From contig CAKZWF010000045.1 in NCBI GenBank assembly GCA_937921865.1, positions 1 to 64,000 of the forward strand: DNA of 64,000 nt, given 5' to 3'. Numbering within the stretch: the stretch's first letter is position 1; the number at the start of each line of letters is the position of its first letter. A program made the translations under genes and the position numbers. This document shows positions 9,405 to 19,482 of the stretch, piece by piece. Source of the DNA: an uncultured Pseudomonadales bacterium (lineage in GTDB: Bacteria; Pseudomonadota; Gammaproteobacteria; Pseudomonadales; Azotimanducaceae). Below the pieces are notes generated by a model, which was not told the DNA's origin, did no database searches, and worked only from the letters and a program-made list of their open reading frames with translations.

Positions 9405-10361
9405 CTACATCGCGATCGGGAGCTTCTCGTCTGCCCTGGTAACGGTCACGGCAATGGGCCTGTGGTCTGACAGTCGGCAGTCGAGGACTTCATATTCCGA
9501 AATCGTCAGCGACGGAGAAACCAGCACATGATCCAGCGCCATTGAAGGCCGCCAGGAAGGGTAGGTGGGTTGCACCCCGTCGGCCGGGCGAAGATCGGTG
9601 CGAGCGAGCGGCGAGTCAAACAACAGCTGCGCAAGGTGGCTGTTCATGTCACCCATGACCACAACATAGGGCTCGTCCTGGATCAGCTGGGTCACGTATT
9701 CCAGCTGCCGCTGCCGGGAGCGTTCACCCAGCGACAGATGCAGCAGTACCACCAGAACGCTGGCATCCGCGTAGGGCAGCCGCGCCACAATGGCACCACG
9801 ACCCGGAATTGCGCCGGGCAATCGGTGATCTTCCATGGAGTTGGGTGCAATACGCGACAGCAGGCCACTGCCATGGCGGGCAAACGGTGCCAGGTCACGG
9901 TTCAGCTGACTGTACCAGTAGGGGAACTGGGCCTGATCAGCAATATATTCAACCTGATTGATGAAGCTGCTGCGTAGACTGCCCGCATCCACTTCCTGCA
10001 GAGCAACAAAGTCGTATCCGGCTACCACATCGGCAATGCGCCGCAGATTATCGTTGCGACGCCCGTGGGGGAGTACGTGTTTCCAGCCGTTAGTTACATA
10101 GTGACGATAGCGGGTGGTGGTGATACCAACCTGAATATTGAAGGTGAGAAAGCGCAATCCGCGCTGCAGATCAGCATCTTCACTGCGGAGGTTAAAGTCA
10201 CCCACCGCATGGTCGGGTTCGTGGTGTAGGTGTACGTTGACCTCGGGGTCGGCAAGTGTCCTGTCCCCCCGTCGCGACCAGCTCAACATCTGCGACTGCT
10301 CCAGTGTTCTCTGCTTCAGTTTAGCGAGTCGGGGTGATCGTATCTGTGGACTAGCCGTCAT
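9405..10361 (-). CDS. Endonuclease/exonuclease/phosphatase (EEP) family protein
   Basis: 318 residues with the DNase I-like fold: FLTFNIQ (metal-site Asn), ALQEVD (metal Glu), LLHLSLG, GDMNSH (catalytic Asp-Asn), LDHVLVS and the C-terminal SDHRPI. The first 65 residues are a charged extension before the catalytic domain and carry no signal peptide. The Pseudomonas polA-engB-cc4-dsbA region has a related gene next to dsbA, so the context is conserved. The substrate (nucleic acid, phospholipid or phosphoinositide-like) cannot be deduced. It follows dsbA on the same strand with a 74 bp gap. Confidence 0.85.
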   Translation of the reverse strand: MTASPQIRSPRLAKLKQRTLEQSQMLSWSRRGDRTLADPEVNVHLHHEPDHAVGDFNLRSEDADLQRGLRFLTFNIQVGITTTRYRHYVTNGWKHVLPHGRRNDNLRRIADVVAGYDFVALQEVDAGSLRSSFINQVEYIADQAQFPYWYSQLNRDLAPFARHGSGLLSRIAPNSMEDHRLPGAIPGRGAIVARLPYADASVLVVLLHLSLGERSRQRQLEYVTQLIQDEPYVVVMGDMNSHLAQLLFDSPLARTDLRPADGVQPTYPSWRPSMALDHVLVSPSLTISEYEVLDCRLSDHRPIAVTVTRADEKLPIAM

Positions 10362-10435
10362 TTCTTTTACCGCTGATTTTCGTTAACGCTGTGCTGCCGT
10401 TGTTCTCTACGCTGCTGATATTTGGATAGTCGAAG

Positions 10436-11116
10436 TCAGGGTGCCGGGCTATCGGCCGAGGCTTCCTGCTGACGCTGCGCCACCAGCTGTTCAACGACCG
10501 CCAGCATATTGCTGTTGTTGCCCGCCATGCGACCATCAACTTTATAGCGTCCATCGACTACCAGGGTAGGGACGCCGGTGATGCCATAGGCGCGACCGTG
10601 AGCTTGCGCCTGCTGAACCCGGCTGCGCACTCCGAAAGAGTTCACGACCTGGGTGAACTCAGCAGGCGGCACGTCGGCCGCCTGCTCAAAAAGCGCGGCC
10701 ATCAGGGTCGGATCGCGCAGATCTACACCCTGATCATGTATGGCCACAAACATCGGCGTATGCACCTGATCGCTCACGCCAAGCACTTCTGCAGCATAGT
10801 AGGCCTGGGCAAACCACGCCCAGGTCTTATCGAAAATGGCCGGAACGCGACGGAACTGCACACCTTCTGGCAGGCCGGTTTTCCAGGCTTCCAGGCTGGG
10901 GTCAAAGGTCTTGCAGTGGACACAGGCATATGAAAACACTTCCACCACTTCAATCGCGGCAGCATCCTGTGTCTCCACTGGCACGTCGAGCTTCTGATAA
11001 TGCACCCCTTCAACAAACTCCTGGGCATAAGCCGGGCAGGAGATCAGTGTGGCTGGAGCAATCACAAAAACGGACACCAGCAAAACGGCAAGCAATCGGG
11101 AAATAATCATCAGCAC
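10436..11116 (-). CDS. dsbA: Thiol:disulfide interchange protein DsbA
   Basis: 226-residue periplasmic dithiol oxidase that introduces disulfides into exported proteins. Signal peptide about residues 1-31 (cut near AYAQE), thioredoxin fold with active site C65-V-H-C68 and cis-proline P183 (TGVPTLV). The active-site dipeptide is VH rather than the PH of E. coli DsbA; this dipeptide influences redox potential. Context polA-engB-cytochrome c4-dsbA is conserved with Pseudomonas. DsbB is not in the window. Confidence 0.93.
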   Translation of the reverse strand: MLMIISRLLAVLLVSVFVIAPATLISCPAYAQEFVEGVHYQKLDVPVETQDAAAIEVVEVFSYACVHCKTFDPSLEAWKTGLPEGVQFRRVPAIFDKTWAWFAQAYYAAEVLGVSDQVHTPMFVAIHDQGVDLRDPTLMAALFEQAADVPPAEFTQVVNSFGVRSRVQQAQAHGRAYGITGVPTLVVDGRYKVDGRMAGNNSNMLAVVEQLVAQRQQEASADSPAP

Positions 11117-11426
11117 CCAGTCTCAGTCACTATTAGAGTTCATGTTCTTGTCTTTCAGCTGACGGTGCCCATCCAGCCCATCCAGCCAACCTGACCAATC
11201 GAGTCGAATCGGCGTTTACAGCAGAGCCATTCAGCACGCCGACATCATCAGCATTCACTAAATTAGACCTCGCCAGGGCCGAATGGTGCAATGAAGATTG
11301 CACCCGGCTATCCATCGGAAATCGCCTTATTCTGAGGTCTGAGACGCTCTTAACACCTCAGATCTAACACCTCAGATCTTCGCCAACAACAAAGTCCGCC
11401 AACCGAAGTGCGACCGGCAAGGGTAG
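11117..11426. other. 310-bp intergenic region with short repeats
   Basis: Between cytochrome c4 and dsbA, both on the minus strand. I see no convincing gene or RNA. It holds a perfect tandem duplication of a 14-bp unit (listed separately), an 8-bp inverted partner of that unit, and a 9-bp direct repeat (catccagcc twice, near 11170-11190). It must also contain whatever drives dsbA, but I could not pick a promoter with confidence. Confidence 0.6.
11352..11379. repeat. Perfect 14-bp tandem duplication
   Basis: Two adjacent identical copies of aacacctcagatct at 11352-11365 and 11366-11379. Just upstream, TCTGAGGT (11331-11338) is the exact reverse complement of ACCTCAGA inside each unit, so either copy could pair with it to form an 8-bp stem. 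On the minus strand this lies downstream of the cytochrome c4 stop. There is no T run, so it is not a standard terminator. Confidence 0.75.
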
Positions 11427-12056
11427 CTAATTCAGACCCTGAAGATAATCGGCGAGGGCTGCAATCTCACCATCGGTGAGGCCCTGAGCAACACCACGCA
11501 TCATGCCCCCGAAAGCTTCATCCGAAGTTCGCAGTCCTTCACGATATGCGGTCAGCTGAGCAATCGTATAGGCACTGGACTGGCCACTGATTGCCGGAAA
11601 GCCGGCGGGCGCATTGCCGTTACCTTTCGGGGAATGGCAAGCGGCGCAGGCCGCGACACCCTTGCTGGCAATGCCACCCCGGTAAATCTTTTCAGCCCTG
11701 GCGATCTGTTCGTCGTCACCCTGGGCTTGAGACAGCTTCGCCGGCAAAGCTGCATAGTAAGCAGCCAGATCCTGGAGATCCTGATCCGACTTACCGGTGA
11801 GCTGGCCCGCCATCAGCGCAATATTGCGCTCATTGCTCTGAATCATGCGCAGCTGCCCGGTCAGATAGGCTTCATTCTGGCCCGCCAGATTCGGATAGGT
11901 GGGGTCGAGACCGGTCGCACCATCCTGGCCGTGGCAGGCACTGCAGGCGGCTACCTGAGCTTCACCCCGAGCGGGGTCTCCGGCCGCGAATGCTTGCGTT
12001 GCCGCGACTACTGCCCAGATCAGGGCAACCAGCTTCAAATCAGTCCGCACTTGCAT
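11427..12056 (-). CDS. Cytochrome c4 (diheme)
   Basis: 209-residue periplasmic diheme cytochrome with a signal peptide (1-25, QAFA|AG) and two CXXCH sites, C38-SA-C41-H42 and C137-AA-C140-H141, in two similar domains. Cytochrome c4 carries electrons to terminal oxidases. The frame runs open 53 codons further, but those residues are charged and precede the signal peptide, so the ATG at 12056 is the sensible start. In Pseudomonas a second cytochrome gene lies between c4 and engB; none is present here. Confidence 0.93.
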   Translation of the reverse strand: MQVRTDLKLVALIWAVVAATQAFAAGDPARGEAQVAACSACHGQDGATGLDPTYPNLAGQNEAYLTGQLRMIQSNERNIALMAGQLTGKSDQDLQDLAAYYAALPAKLSQAQGDDEQIARAEKIYRGGIASKGVAACAACHSPKGNGNAPAGFPAISGQSSAYTIAQLTAYREGLRTSDEAFGGMMRGVAQGLTDGEIAALADYLQGLN

Positions 12057-12290
12057 GGTCTCGTCTCTTAGTTCGGTATAGTGTCTTGGTTCGGTCCACT
12101 GTCTCTCTAGCGTCTCTTTGCGTGCGATCCACGCTTCGAGCCACGCTTTATCGAGACTTCTACGCTTCGATCCGGTGCTCGCATCGATTCTGAAAGCGTT
12201 CATGCCGAAAGCCACAAATCGGAAGATCCTGGACTCTCGGCAGAGCGGTGCGGATTATATACGAACTCAGCCATCTAGACAGGCCTTGCG

Positions 12291-12947
12291 TTGACCAACA
12301 AATCGACAGCCAGATCAGACGCGGAAGGCCCCCGGCTCCAAGTCACCTTTCTGAAAAGCGCGCCCACCCTGGACGATTGCCCTCCGGCCGATCAGCCGGA
12401 AGTCGCCTTTGCCGGCCGCTCCAATGCCGGCAAATCCAGCGTGCTCAATCGTCTTACCGGCAGCCGTCAGACCGCTAAGGTCAGTAAAACGCCTGGTCGC
12501 ACCCAGGTACTCAATCTGTTCGACGTCCGCGATGGCGGGCGGCTGGTGGATCTGCCCGGCTACGGCTATGCCAAAGCTTCAAAATCCGCCCAGGCTGCCT
12601 GGCAGAGGAATGTGAACGAATATCTGTCCGAACGGGATTCACTGGTCGGTGTCGTTCTGGTCATGGACATCCGCCACCCACTCAGCGACTACGACCTGGA
12701 GCTTGACGCCTGGGCGCATCAATCTGAGCTGCCCCTGCTGATCCTGCTGAACAAAGCTGACAAGTTGAAACAGGGTCAACGGCAGAAAACGCTGCTTGCT
12801 GTGCGCAAAGCGCTGCAGGATCGGCCGCTCACCGACGTGCAGCTGTTCTCGGCCACGTCCGGATTAGGCTCGGCTCACCTGGTGACTCAGATCACCAAAC
12901 TGCTGCAGCAACCGTTCGACGCCGACCCGGAGTCCGAATCGCGTTAA
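12291..12947 (+). CDS. engB: Ribosome biogenesis GTPase EngB (YihA/YsxC)
   Basis: 218-residue TrmE-Era-type GTPase needed for 50S subunit assembly. Motifs: G1 GRSNAGKSS (42-50), G2 T in KTPGRT, G3 DLPGYG (87-92), G4 NKAD (154-157), G5 SATSG. The start is TTG at 12291; no ATG precedes the conserved core. The 234 bp upstream (12057-12290) separates it from the divergent cytochrome c4 gene and contains several imperfect cttcga/gtctc repeats but no clear promoter. Convergent with polA, as in related genomes. Confidence 0.94.
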   Translation: MTNKSTARSDAEGPRLQVTFLKSAPTLDDCPPADQPEVAFAGRSNAGKSSVLNRLTGSRQTAKVSKTPGRTQVLNLFDVRDGGRLVDLPGYGYAKASKSAQAAWQRNVNEYLSERDSLVGVVLVMDIRHPLSDYDLELDAWAHQSELPLLILLNKADKLKQGQRQKTLLAVRKALQDRPLTDVQLFSATSGLGSAHLVTQITKLLQQPFDADPESESR

Positions 12948-12987
12948 ACCTTTCGCTTGAGCGCTGGTGCCTGCAGTTCAGACGAGC

Positions 12988-15717
12988 TCAATGAGCTTCG
13001 TCCCAGTTGGCACCCACGCCCACCTCAACAAGCAGGGGGACTGACAGCTCAGCGGCAGCATTCATCCGTTCAGTAACACCAGCGATCAGATCATCGCTAT
13101 CCGCATCTGCTACCTCAAACACCAGCTCGTCATGGACCTGCATGATCATCAGAACATCCAGCGAGACGTCTGACAGCCACGAGTCCACCTCGATCATCGC
13201 GCGTTTGATGATGTCCGCCGCGGTACCCTGCATCGGAGCATTAATTGCCGTGCGCTCCGCGGCCTGTCGACGCGGCGCCTGGCGGGCGTTGATCTCCGGC
13301 AGATACAGGCGGCGTCCGAACACCGTCTCGACAAATCCCTGCTCTCGCGCCAGTTCCCGGGTTCGTTCCATGTAGGCAAGCACTCCCGGATACCTATCGA
13401 AATAGCGGTCGATATAGTCCTGGGCCAGAGTCCGGGATATTCCCAGCTGTTTGCCAAGCCCGAATGCTGACATGCCGTAGATAAGGCCAAAATTGATCGC
13501 CTTGGCGTTGCGCCGCTGCTCATCGCTGACCGTATCGAGGGATGAGCCGAACACCTCCGCAGCCGTTGCCCGGTGGATGTCCTGGTTTTCAGCAAAAGCC
13601 TTCATCAGACCTTCGTCGCCGCTCAGGTGCGCCATGATCCGCAGCTCGATCTGCGAGTAGTCCGCGGCAACAATGCGTCGACCCTGGGGTGCCACAAACG
13701 CCTGGCGAATTCTTCGGCCTTCCGCCGTGCGGATTGGAATGTTCTGAAGATTTGGATCAGACGACGACAGTCGTCCCGTCGCCGTCACCGCCTGGTGATA
13801 AGAGGTGTGGACGCGGCCGGTTTTCTGATTGATCTGCAGGGGCAACTTATCGGTATAGGTGGACTTCAGCTTGGCCATACTTCGGTAGCGCATGATGATC
13901 TGAGGCAGCTCATAGTCGATGGCCAGATCCTGCAGCACAGGCTCTGCGGTCGATGGTTGACCCTTGGGGGTTTTTTTCAGCACCGGCAAACCCAGGCGGT
14001 CATAAAGAATCTCCTGAAGCTGCTTGGGTGAATCCAGGTTGAACTCACCTCCGGCCAGCACATAGGCCTGCTCCGTCAGCTCCGCCATACTCAGCGCCAG
14101 TTCCCGGCTCTGTTCGCCAAGCAGCCCGCCGTCGATCAGAGTTCCGGTGCGTTCCACTTTGGAGAGCACCGGCATCAGCGGCAGCTCGATGTCCTGATAG
14201 ACACTCAACAGACTGGGGCTCTCCAGCAGTTTCGGCCAGAGCACCTCGTGCAGCTGCAAAGTCACATCCGCATCTTCCGCGGCATAGTCCGTCGCTGCTT
14301 CGAGCGGGACCTGGTCGAAGGTAATCTGCTTGGCACCTTTACCGGCAACGTCGGAAAATTTGATTGTCTGCCGATCCAGATAACGCGCTGCCAGATCATC
14401 CATGTTGTGGCGGCTGCCAACACTGTTGACCACGTAGGACTCAAGCATGGTGTCGTAACTTACGCCGGCCAGCTCAACACCGTATTTAGCCAGCACACTC
14501 TTGTCATACTTCAGGTTCTGGCCGATCTTCTTCAGCTGCGGGTCTTCCAGCAGCGGCTTGAGGTGTTCGAGCGCAACGCTGAGGCTGAGCTGCTGGGGTG
14601 CACCGACGTAGCCGTGCGACACCGGCAGGTAAGCGGCAACGCCAGCCTCAACACAAAACGAAAAGCCCACCAGTTCTGCGTCCATATAGGAAATGCTGGT
14701 GGTCTCGGTGTCCACCGCAAACTGTCCTGCAGCTGTGAGCCTGGAGATCCAGTCCTCCAATGTGGTCTGATCGAGGATGCAGGTGTAGTCGCCCGTCTGG
14801 GTCTTCGGCTGCGATGTGCTGCCACCCAGCTCATCCAGCCAGGCTTTGAACTCAAACCGTTCAAACATTTCCCTGAGAGTCTCTTCTGCCGGTGGCTCGG
14901 GAACCAGGTCGGCGATTCCAAGATCCAGCCCGACATCACACTTGATCTGGGTCAGCGCCCGGGACAGCGGCAGCTGTTCCAAGCTGTCGCGCAGCTTCTC
15001 GCCCACCTTGCCTTTGAAGCTATCCGCTGCCGCAATAATTGCATCCAGGGTCTGGTGCTCCGACAGCCATTTAGCGGCAGTTTTTGGTCCGACACTGGGC
15101 ACGCCGGGAATGTTGTCCACGGTATCGCCCATCAAAGCCAGGTAATCGACAATCTGTTCGGGCGTCACGCCAAATTTGCTCAGAACACCTTCCCGATCCA
15201 TCCGCGTGTCGGTCATGGTGTTGACCAGAGTGACGTGATCGCTGACCAGCTGGGCCATATCTTTATCACCGGTCGAGATCACTGTCTCGCGCTGATCGGC
15301 GGTTGCTTCTGTCGCCAGAGTGCCAATGACATCATCTGCCTCCACCTCAGGCACGATCAGCAGCGGCAGGCCCATCGCGGTGATGATCTGATGGATGGGC
15401 TCAATCTGTTCGCGCAGTTCATCCGGCATTGGCGGCCGATTGGCTTTGTACTGTTCATACATATCATTTCGGAAGGTAGAGCCTTTGGCATCAAAGACCA
15501 CGGCAATCGGGCTGCCCTGATAGTCCTTGGCGAGTTTTCGCAACATCGCAATCACGCCCCGGATCGCACCGGTTGGAAAGCCGTTGCTGGTAGTCAGGGA
15601 CGGCAACGCGTGGAAAGCCCGGAACAGGTAGGACGAGCCATCCACCAGCACCAGCGGGGCATCCGGGCTGATTCCATCTGCTGCTGCACTGCCTTTCTTG
15701 TCTGCCGATTTTGCCAC
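12988..15717 (-). CDS. polA: DNA polymerase I
   Basis: 909-residue repair and Okazaki-fragment polymerase. A 5' nuclease domain (about 20-285), an intact 3'-5' exonuclease (DTETT and YAAEDAD carry the metal Asp/Glu residues) and a family A polymerase with motif A (DYSQIELR), motif B ([14 protein letters not shown]) and motif C (VHDELVFE). The start is GTG at 15717: it follows AGAGGAGG with a 6-nt spacer and gives N-terminus AKSADKK. The ATG 34 codons upstream lacks such a site. Confidence 0.96.
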   Translation of the reverse strand: MAKSADKKGSAAADGISPDAPLVLVDGSSYLFRAFHALPSLTTSNGFPTGAIRGVIAMLRKLAKDYQGSPIAVVFDAKGSTFRNDMYEQYKANRPPMPDELREQIEPIHQIITAMGLPLLIVPEVEADDVIGTLATEATADQRETVISTGDKDMAQLVSDHVTLVNTMTDTRMDREGVLSKFGVTPEQIVDYLALMGDTVDNIPGVPSVGPKTAAKWLSEHQTLDAIIAAADSFKGKVGEKLRDSLEQLPLSRALTQIKCDVGLDLGIADLVPEPPAEETLREMFERFEFKAWLDELGGSTSQPKTQTGDYTCILDQTTLEDWISRLTAAGQFAVDTETTSISYMDAELVGFSFCVEAGVAAYLPVSHGYVGAPQQLSLSVALEHLKPLLEDPQLKKIGQNLKYDKSVLAKYGVELAGVSYDTMLESYVVNSVGSRHNMDDLAARYLDRQTIKFSDVAGKGAKQITFDQVPLEAATDYAAEDADVTLQLHEVLWPKLLESPSLLSVYQDIELPLMPVLSKVERTGTLIDGGLLGEQSRELALSMAELTEQAYVLAGGEFNLDSPKQLQEILYDRLGLPVLKKTPKGQPSTAEPVLQDLAIDYELPQIIMRYRSMAKLKSTYTDKLPLQINQKTGRVHTSYHQAVTATGRLSSSDPNLQNIPIRTAEGRRIRQAFVAPQGRRIVAADYSQIELRIMAHLSGDEGLMKAFAENQDIHRATAAEVFGSSLDTVSDEQRRNAKAINFGLIYGMSAFGLGKQLGISRTLAQDYIDRYFDRYPGVLAYMERTRELAREQGFVETVFGRRLYLPEINARQAPRRQAAERTAINAPMQGTAADIIKRAMIEVDSWLSDVSLDVLMIMQVHDELVFEVADADSDDLIAGVTERMNAAAELSVPLLVEVGVGANWDEAH

Positions 15718-15845
15718 GTCTGCCTCCTCTCGAGATCCTGCCAGCTGCAGTCTACCTGCGCATTGACGGGCTGCCGAGCAGACTTTGCCTTGCTGGGCGG
15801 GAACTCCGATAATCAGCACATTCTTTAGGCGCTCGACAACAACGC

Positions 15846-16145
15846 ATGACTACGAGATCCGGTAAACAGGCCGTCACGCTGGCGTTACTGACAGCAGCCA
15901 TCTGGTGCGTGTCGGCCAGCGTCACAGCCGCAGAATCTGATATTCGCGGACCCGATGTCACCATCATCGCCGAAGCGGAAAAAACCATTTATGAGTATCG
16001 TCAGGGAGGACAGCTGCGAATGGTCAGAGTGATACCGAAGTGGGGCAAACCTTATTATCTGGTGCCCGCCGACCAGACCAAAGGTTACGGGGATCTGGAA
16101 CGTGCCGACACGCTGATTCCAAGCTGGGTCATCATCGAGTTCTAA
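15846..16145 (+). CDS. DUF2782 secreted small protein
   Basis: 99 residues with a signal peptide (about 1-28, ending TAA|ES) and a compact C-terminal domain ([17 protein letters not shown], then PYYLVPAD and PSWVIIEF). It matches the DUF2782 family found between polA and the homoserine kinase gene in Pseudomonas (PA5494 position). No function is established. Its stop is 1 bp before the GTG of thrB, so the two are co-transcribed. Confidence 0.85.
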   Translation: MTTRSGKQAVTLALLTAAIWCVSASVTAAESDIRGPDVTIIAEAEKTIYEYRQGGQLRMVRVIPKWGKPYYLVPADQTKGYGDLERADTLIPSWVIIEF

Positions 16146-16146
16146 C

Positions 16147-17127
16147 GTGAATGCCATCACCCAGCTCGACATTCTGGATCTGGAAGACACCATAGCCCGC
16201 TATGGTGTTGGCGAGCTGGTGCGCTACTGGCCTGCAGCCAACGGTATTGAGAACAGTAACTATTTCATACGCACGGTAGCCGACGGCCGCGAACACGAAT
16301 ATGTGCTCACCATTGTAGAGCAACCGTCAAATTCCGGGGGTGCGTACGTTCCCTTGTTGGATCTATGCGTCGAAGTCGGACTGCCGGTTGCCAGAGTCAT
16401 AAAAACCCTCGACGGCGACCCCTATCAAAGCTATGCGGGCAAATCGATATTGCTGTCCCAGCGACTGCCAGGTCAGCATGTTTACAATCCAACCCAATCT
16501 CAGATTTGTGCCCTCGGACGCTTCCTTGGCCGACTGCACATTGCCACCGGGTCCTGGGATCATCCTGTTCCACCTTATCCGCGTGACGCCAGCTGGCTGG
16601 AACACCACGCTGCTCTGGCCAGCGGCTACCTGCCATTTCAATCGGCCAATCTGCTGAACAGCTGTGTCCGGGAAGTCACATCGCTGCTGAAAAGAAATGA
16701 CACGCAATCTTTACCCAGGGGTGTAATTCACGGCGATCTGTTTCGCGACAATGTGCTGTTCAACAGCCGGGGTTTAACCGGAGTTCTGGACTTCCATCAT
16801 GCCGCTGAAGGTTATCTTATTTACGACCTGGCGGTTGCCGCGAACGACTGGTGTACGGATGCTTCGGGTCAGCTCGACCCGGAACTGACTCTTACCCTGC
16901 TGCGTACGTATCATCGATTACGTCGACTCACGCCCACCGAGCTGCAGCTGTTGCCTGCGTTCATGCTCTACGCTGCTCTGGCCTTCTGGCTGTCTCGACT
17001 GGTGGTTTCCATCCACCCGACCTCAGATGGTGAAGTGCGCTGTAACAACCCGGAAGAGTTTCAGCGCATCGTCGAGCAGCATGCGGCCCACTTCCTGTAT
17101 ATCGACGAGCGCCTGCTGCTCGATTGA
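16147..17127 (+). CDS. thrB: Homoserine kinase (aminoglycoside phosphotransferase fold)
   Basis: 326 residues of the type II ThrB family, which phosphorylates homoserine for threonine synthesis. The kinase motif HGDLFRDNVLF carries the catalytic Asp and Asn, and LDFHHA the metal-binding Asp. The start is GTG at 16147, one base after the DUF2782 stop. Neighbourhood (polA, DUF2782, thrB) matches Pseudomonas. The 3' end abuts the convergent egtD with 1 bp between stop codons and no terminator. Confidence 0.92.
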   Translation: MNAITQLDILDLEDTIARYGVGELVRYWPAANGIENSNYFIRTVADGREHEYVLTIVEQPSNSGGAYVPLLDLCVEVGLPVARVIKTLDGDPYQSYAGKSILLSQRLPGQHVYNPTQSQICALGRFLGRLHIATGSWDHPVPPYPRDASWLEHHAALASGYLPFQSANLLNSCVREVTSLLKRNDTQSLPRGVIHGDLFRDNVLFNSRGLTGVLDFHHAAEGYLIYDLAVAANDWCTDASGQLDPELTLTLLRTYHRLRRLTPTELQLLPAFMLYAALAFWLSRLVVSIHPTSDGEVRCNNPEEFQRIVEQHAAHFLYIDERLLLD

Positions 17128-17128
17128 T

Positions 17129-18130
17129 CTAGTCGGACACCACCTCAAGCAGAAAAACCGAAAACCAGTCATTCGGATCCGACCAGTGCGACACCTGCCT
17201 GAATCCTCCACGTCTGGCAATCTCTGCGAACTCCTCAGGGGCATACTTGTAGGAGCTTTCCGTATGCACCCGCTCGCCTTCGCTGAACCGGATCCGCGCT
17301 CCGTTGGCCTCAACCTCATGGGCTTCAACCGCTTCCAGGAACATCCGGATGCAACCGGTTTCGGCATCATAGTCCGCACGATGAACAAACTTTTCCGGCG
17401 CCAGGTCAACGCCAAGCAACTCACCAAGATGCTTCATCATGTTGAGATTGAATTCGGCGGTCACGCCGGCGCTGTCGTTGTAGGCAGCTTCCAGGATTGC
17501 CGAATCCTTCTTCCGATCAACGCCGACTATCAGACGGCTGCCGGTGCCAAGGGTCCGGGCTACATTGGACAGAAACTCAACCGCCTGGTCTGGTGAAAAG
17601 TTGCCGATGCTCGAACCGGGAAAGAAGCCAACTTTATTGAGCTGCGCTACCGGTTCAGGAAGTTCAAAGCGCCGGGTGATATCAGCGCAGGTCGGGTAGA
17701 TGTGCAGATTGGGGTAGTCGCGGTGCAGTTCACGGGCATTGTGTTGCATGTGGCTCAACGAAATATCCACCGGCACGTAGGCAAGCGGAGCAACCGTTTC
17801 GAGCAGCTGACGGATTTTTTTACTGGAACCGCTGCCATATTCTACCAGCGCGCAGTCTGCGCCTATCGCTGCGCGAAGTTCGTCAGCCAGCGTATCGAAC
17901 AGCGCCATCTCAGTGCGCGTCAGATAGTACTCGGGCAATTGGGTGATTGCTTCAAACAACTCAGATCCGCGCTGGTCATAGAAATATCTGGCAGACACTG
18001 ATTTTTCACTGGCACCCAGCGAGCGCAGCAGCTCTTCGGTTACATCAGCCGTCTGGGGCTGTCGATCGAACAGCTCTAAATCTCCGCGGCTTAACTTATT
18101 GTCAACTCTTGAACCTTCCGTGGTAGCGAT
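17129..18130 (-). CDS. egtD: L-histidine N-alpha-methyltransferase EgtD (atypical start)
   Basis: SAM-dependent enzyme that trimethylates histidine to hercynine, first step of ergothioneine synthesis. Signatures: EYGSGSSKKI (SAM loop), FPGSSIGNF, and TESSYKY, where E291 and S293 correspond to the histidine-binding Glu/Ser pair. Between the egtB stop (18180) and the conserved core there is no in-frame ATG, GTG or TTG. An excellent AAGGAG (18137-18142) sits 6 nt before an in-frame ATC at 18130, which would give 333 residues, near the usual 320-330. The only upstream ATG (18310) lies deep inside egtB. The start is therefore inferred. Confidence 0.9.
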   Translation of the reverse strand: MATTEGSRVDNKLSRGDLELFDRQPQTADVTEELLRSLGASEKSVSARYFYDQRGSELFEAITQLPEYYLTRTEMALFDTLADELRAAIGADCALVEYGSGSSKKIRQLLETVAPLAYVPVDISLSHMQHNARELHRDYPNLHIYPTCADITRRFELPEPVAQLNKVGFFPGSSIGNFSPDQAVEFLSNVARTLGTGSRLIVGVDRKKDSAILEAAYNDSAGVTAEFNLNMMKHLGELLGVDLAPEKFVHRADYDAETGCIRMFLEAVEAHEVEANGARIRFSEGERVHTESSYKYAPEEFAEIARRGGFRQVSHWSDPNDWFSVFLLEVVSD

Positions 18131-18179
18131 AGTCGTCTCCTTGTCTGGCGTAGTCAGTCCGCGCTCGTACTGAGACCGA

Positions 18180-19361
18180 TCATTCCGTGTCCAGATCTCT
18201 GGCAAGCCGGATGCCGCTGAACTGCCAGCGATCCGGGGGATAAAAGAAATTCCGATAGCTCGAGCGAATATGATCTGCTGGTGTCGCGCACGAACCACCC
18301 TTGAGCACACGCTGGTTGCTCATGAATTTACCGTTGTACTCACCGATCGCTCCTGCCGCGGGCCGGAAGCCGGGATATGGACCATAGGCGCTGACCGTCC
18401 ACTCCCAGACATCACCGAACATCTGCTGTAAGCCTGGTGCTTCAAGCCCAGGTTGCGGATGCAGGCTGCCTGCATCGACAAAATTGCCAGCAGCGGTTTC
18501 GATTCCAACGCTGGCACTTTCCCATTCAGCTTCCGTCGGCAGGCGCTCGCCACGCCACCGCGCAAACGCGTCGGCCTCATAGAAACTCACGTGGCACACC
18601 GGATCAGCGGCACGCAGCGGCTGCAGACCACGCAGCGTGTATTCAAACCACTGGCCATCCCGTTGGTGCCAGTACAAGGGCGCGCAAATCTCGGGGTGCT
18701 GCTGCAGCCAGCTCCAGCCGTCACTCAGCCACAGGCCGGGAGTCTGATAGCCTGCGTCGGCAATGAATTGCTGATACTCGGCGTTGCTGACCACTCGGTT
18801 GGCCAGCGCATAAGGCGCCAGGAAGACTCGGTGCTGGGGCAGCTCATTGTCAAAGCAGAACCCATTGTCCTGGGCGCCGATGTTGACCAGACCTCCGGCA
18901 AATTCGCGGTAGCTCATTGGCTGTTCTGCGCCGGATCTGGAATGACTGACACTCAGACGATCTGCGTCGTGTTTGCTCTGATCCAGATACGCTGGAAACA
19001 GCGGATTGTTGCCAAAGTTGTATTTAATGTCCGTCAGCAGCAATTCCTGGTGTTGCTGCTCATGATTCAATCCCAGCACAATCTTTTCGCGGAGACTCTT
19101 TTCATTGTTATTAAGTAGCCCATGCATCTGCTCGTCGACGTGACGCCGATAGGCGAGCACCTCGGCAACGGTAGGACGCGATAGAAAACCACGGTCGGTG
19201 CGCGGGTAGGGCTGGCCGATACCGTTGTAGTAGGAGTTGAACAGGTATTCGAACTGCTCGTGAAAAACGGTGTAGTCGGGCAGGGTGGCCTTGAGCAGGA
19301 AGGTTTCAAAAAACCAGCTGGTATGGGCCAGGTGCCACTTCGGAGGGCTGGCATCAGCCAT
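18180..19361 (-). CDS. egtB: Hercynine oxygenase EgtB (start lies further upstream)
   Basis: Non-heme iron sulfoxide synthase that joins a thiol donor to hercynine. DinB-like iron site HEQQHQE (H100, H104, E106 from this ATG), then an FGE-sulfatase domain with WEWTVSAYGP. The ATG used here is the first canonical one, but the family N-terminus clearly continues upstream in frame: LRQRYQQIRSQSEGLC, then ETEDYGIQPM, to a TAG at 19497-19499. That 45-codon stretch has no ATG, GTG or TTG. Candidates are ATT at 19490, which would overlap the sco stop by 8 bp, or CTG at 19445. Substrate (gamma-glutamylcysteine or cysteine) is unknown; no egtA, egtC or egtE is nearby. Confidence 0.9.
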   Translation of the reverse strand: MADASPPKWHLAHTSWFFETFLLKATLPDYTVFHEQFEYLFNSYYNGIGQPYPRTDRGFLSRPTVAEVLAYRRHVDEQMHGLLNNNEKSLREKIVLGLNHEQQHQELLLTDIKYNFGNNPLFPAYLDQSKHDADRLSVSHSRSGAEQPMSYREFAGGLVNIGAQDNGFCFDNELPQHRVFLAPYALANRVVSNAEYQQFIADAGYQTPGLWLSDGWSWLQQHPEICAPLYWHQRDGQWFEYTLRGLQPLRAADPVCHVSFYEADAFARWRGERLPTEAEWESASVGIETAAGNFVDAGSLHPQPGLEAPGLQQMFGDVWEWTVSAYGPYPGFRPAAGAIGEYNGKFMSNQRVLKGGSCATPADHIRSSYRNFFYPPDRWQFSGIRLARDLDTE

Positions 19362-19482
19362 TGGCTGAATCCCATAGTCTTCAGTTTCTAAAGACGCACA
19401 AAGACCTTCGCTCTGCGAGCGAATCTGCTGGTAACGCTGCCTCAGATCCGGTGTGGAATCGAGGCTGTCAAAGCGGCTGGGA

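Noticed and set aside
14248-15828. A 526-codon open frame antisense to polA
   Set aside because: It exactly mirrors a high-GC conserved gene in another frame; the product has no recognisable motif, and polA is unambiguous.
18131-18310. EgtD start at the ATG at 18310 inside egtB
   Set aside because: Would require a 131-bp overlap and a 60-residue N-terminal extension encoded out of frame within the conserved FGE domain.
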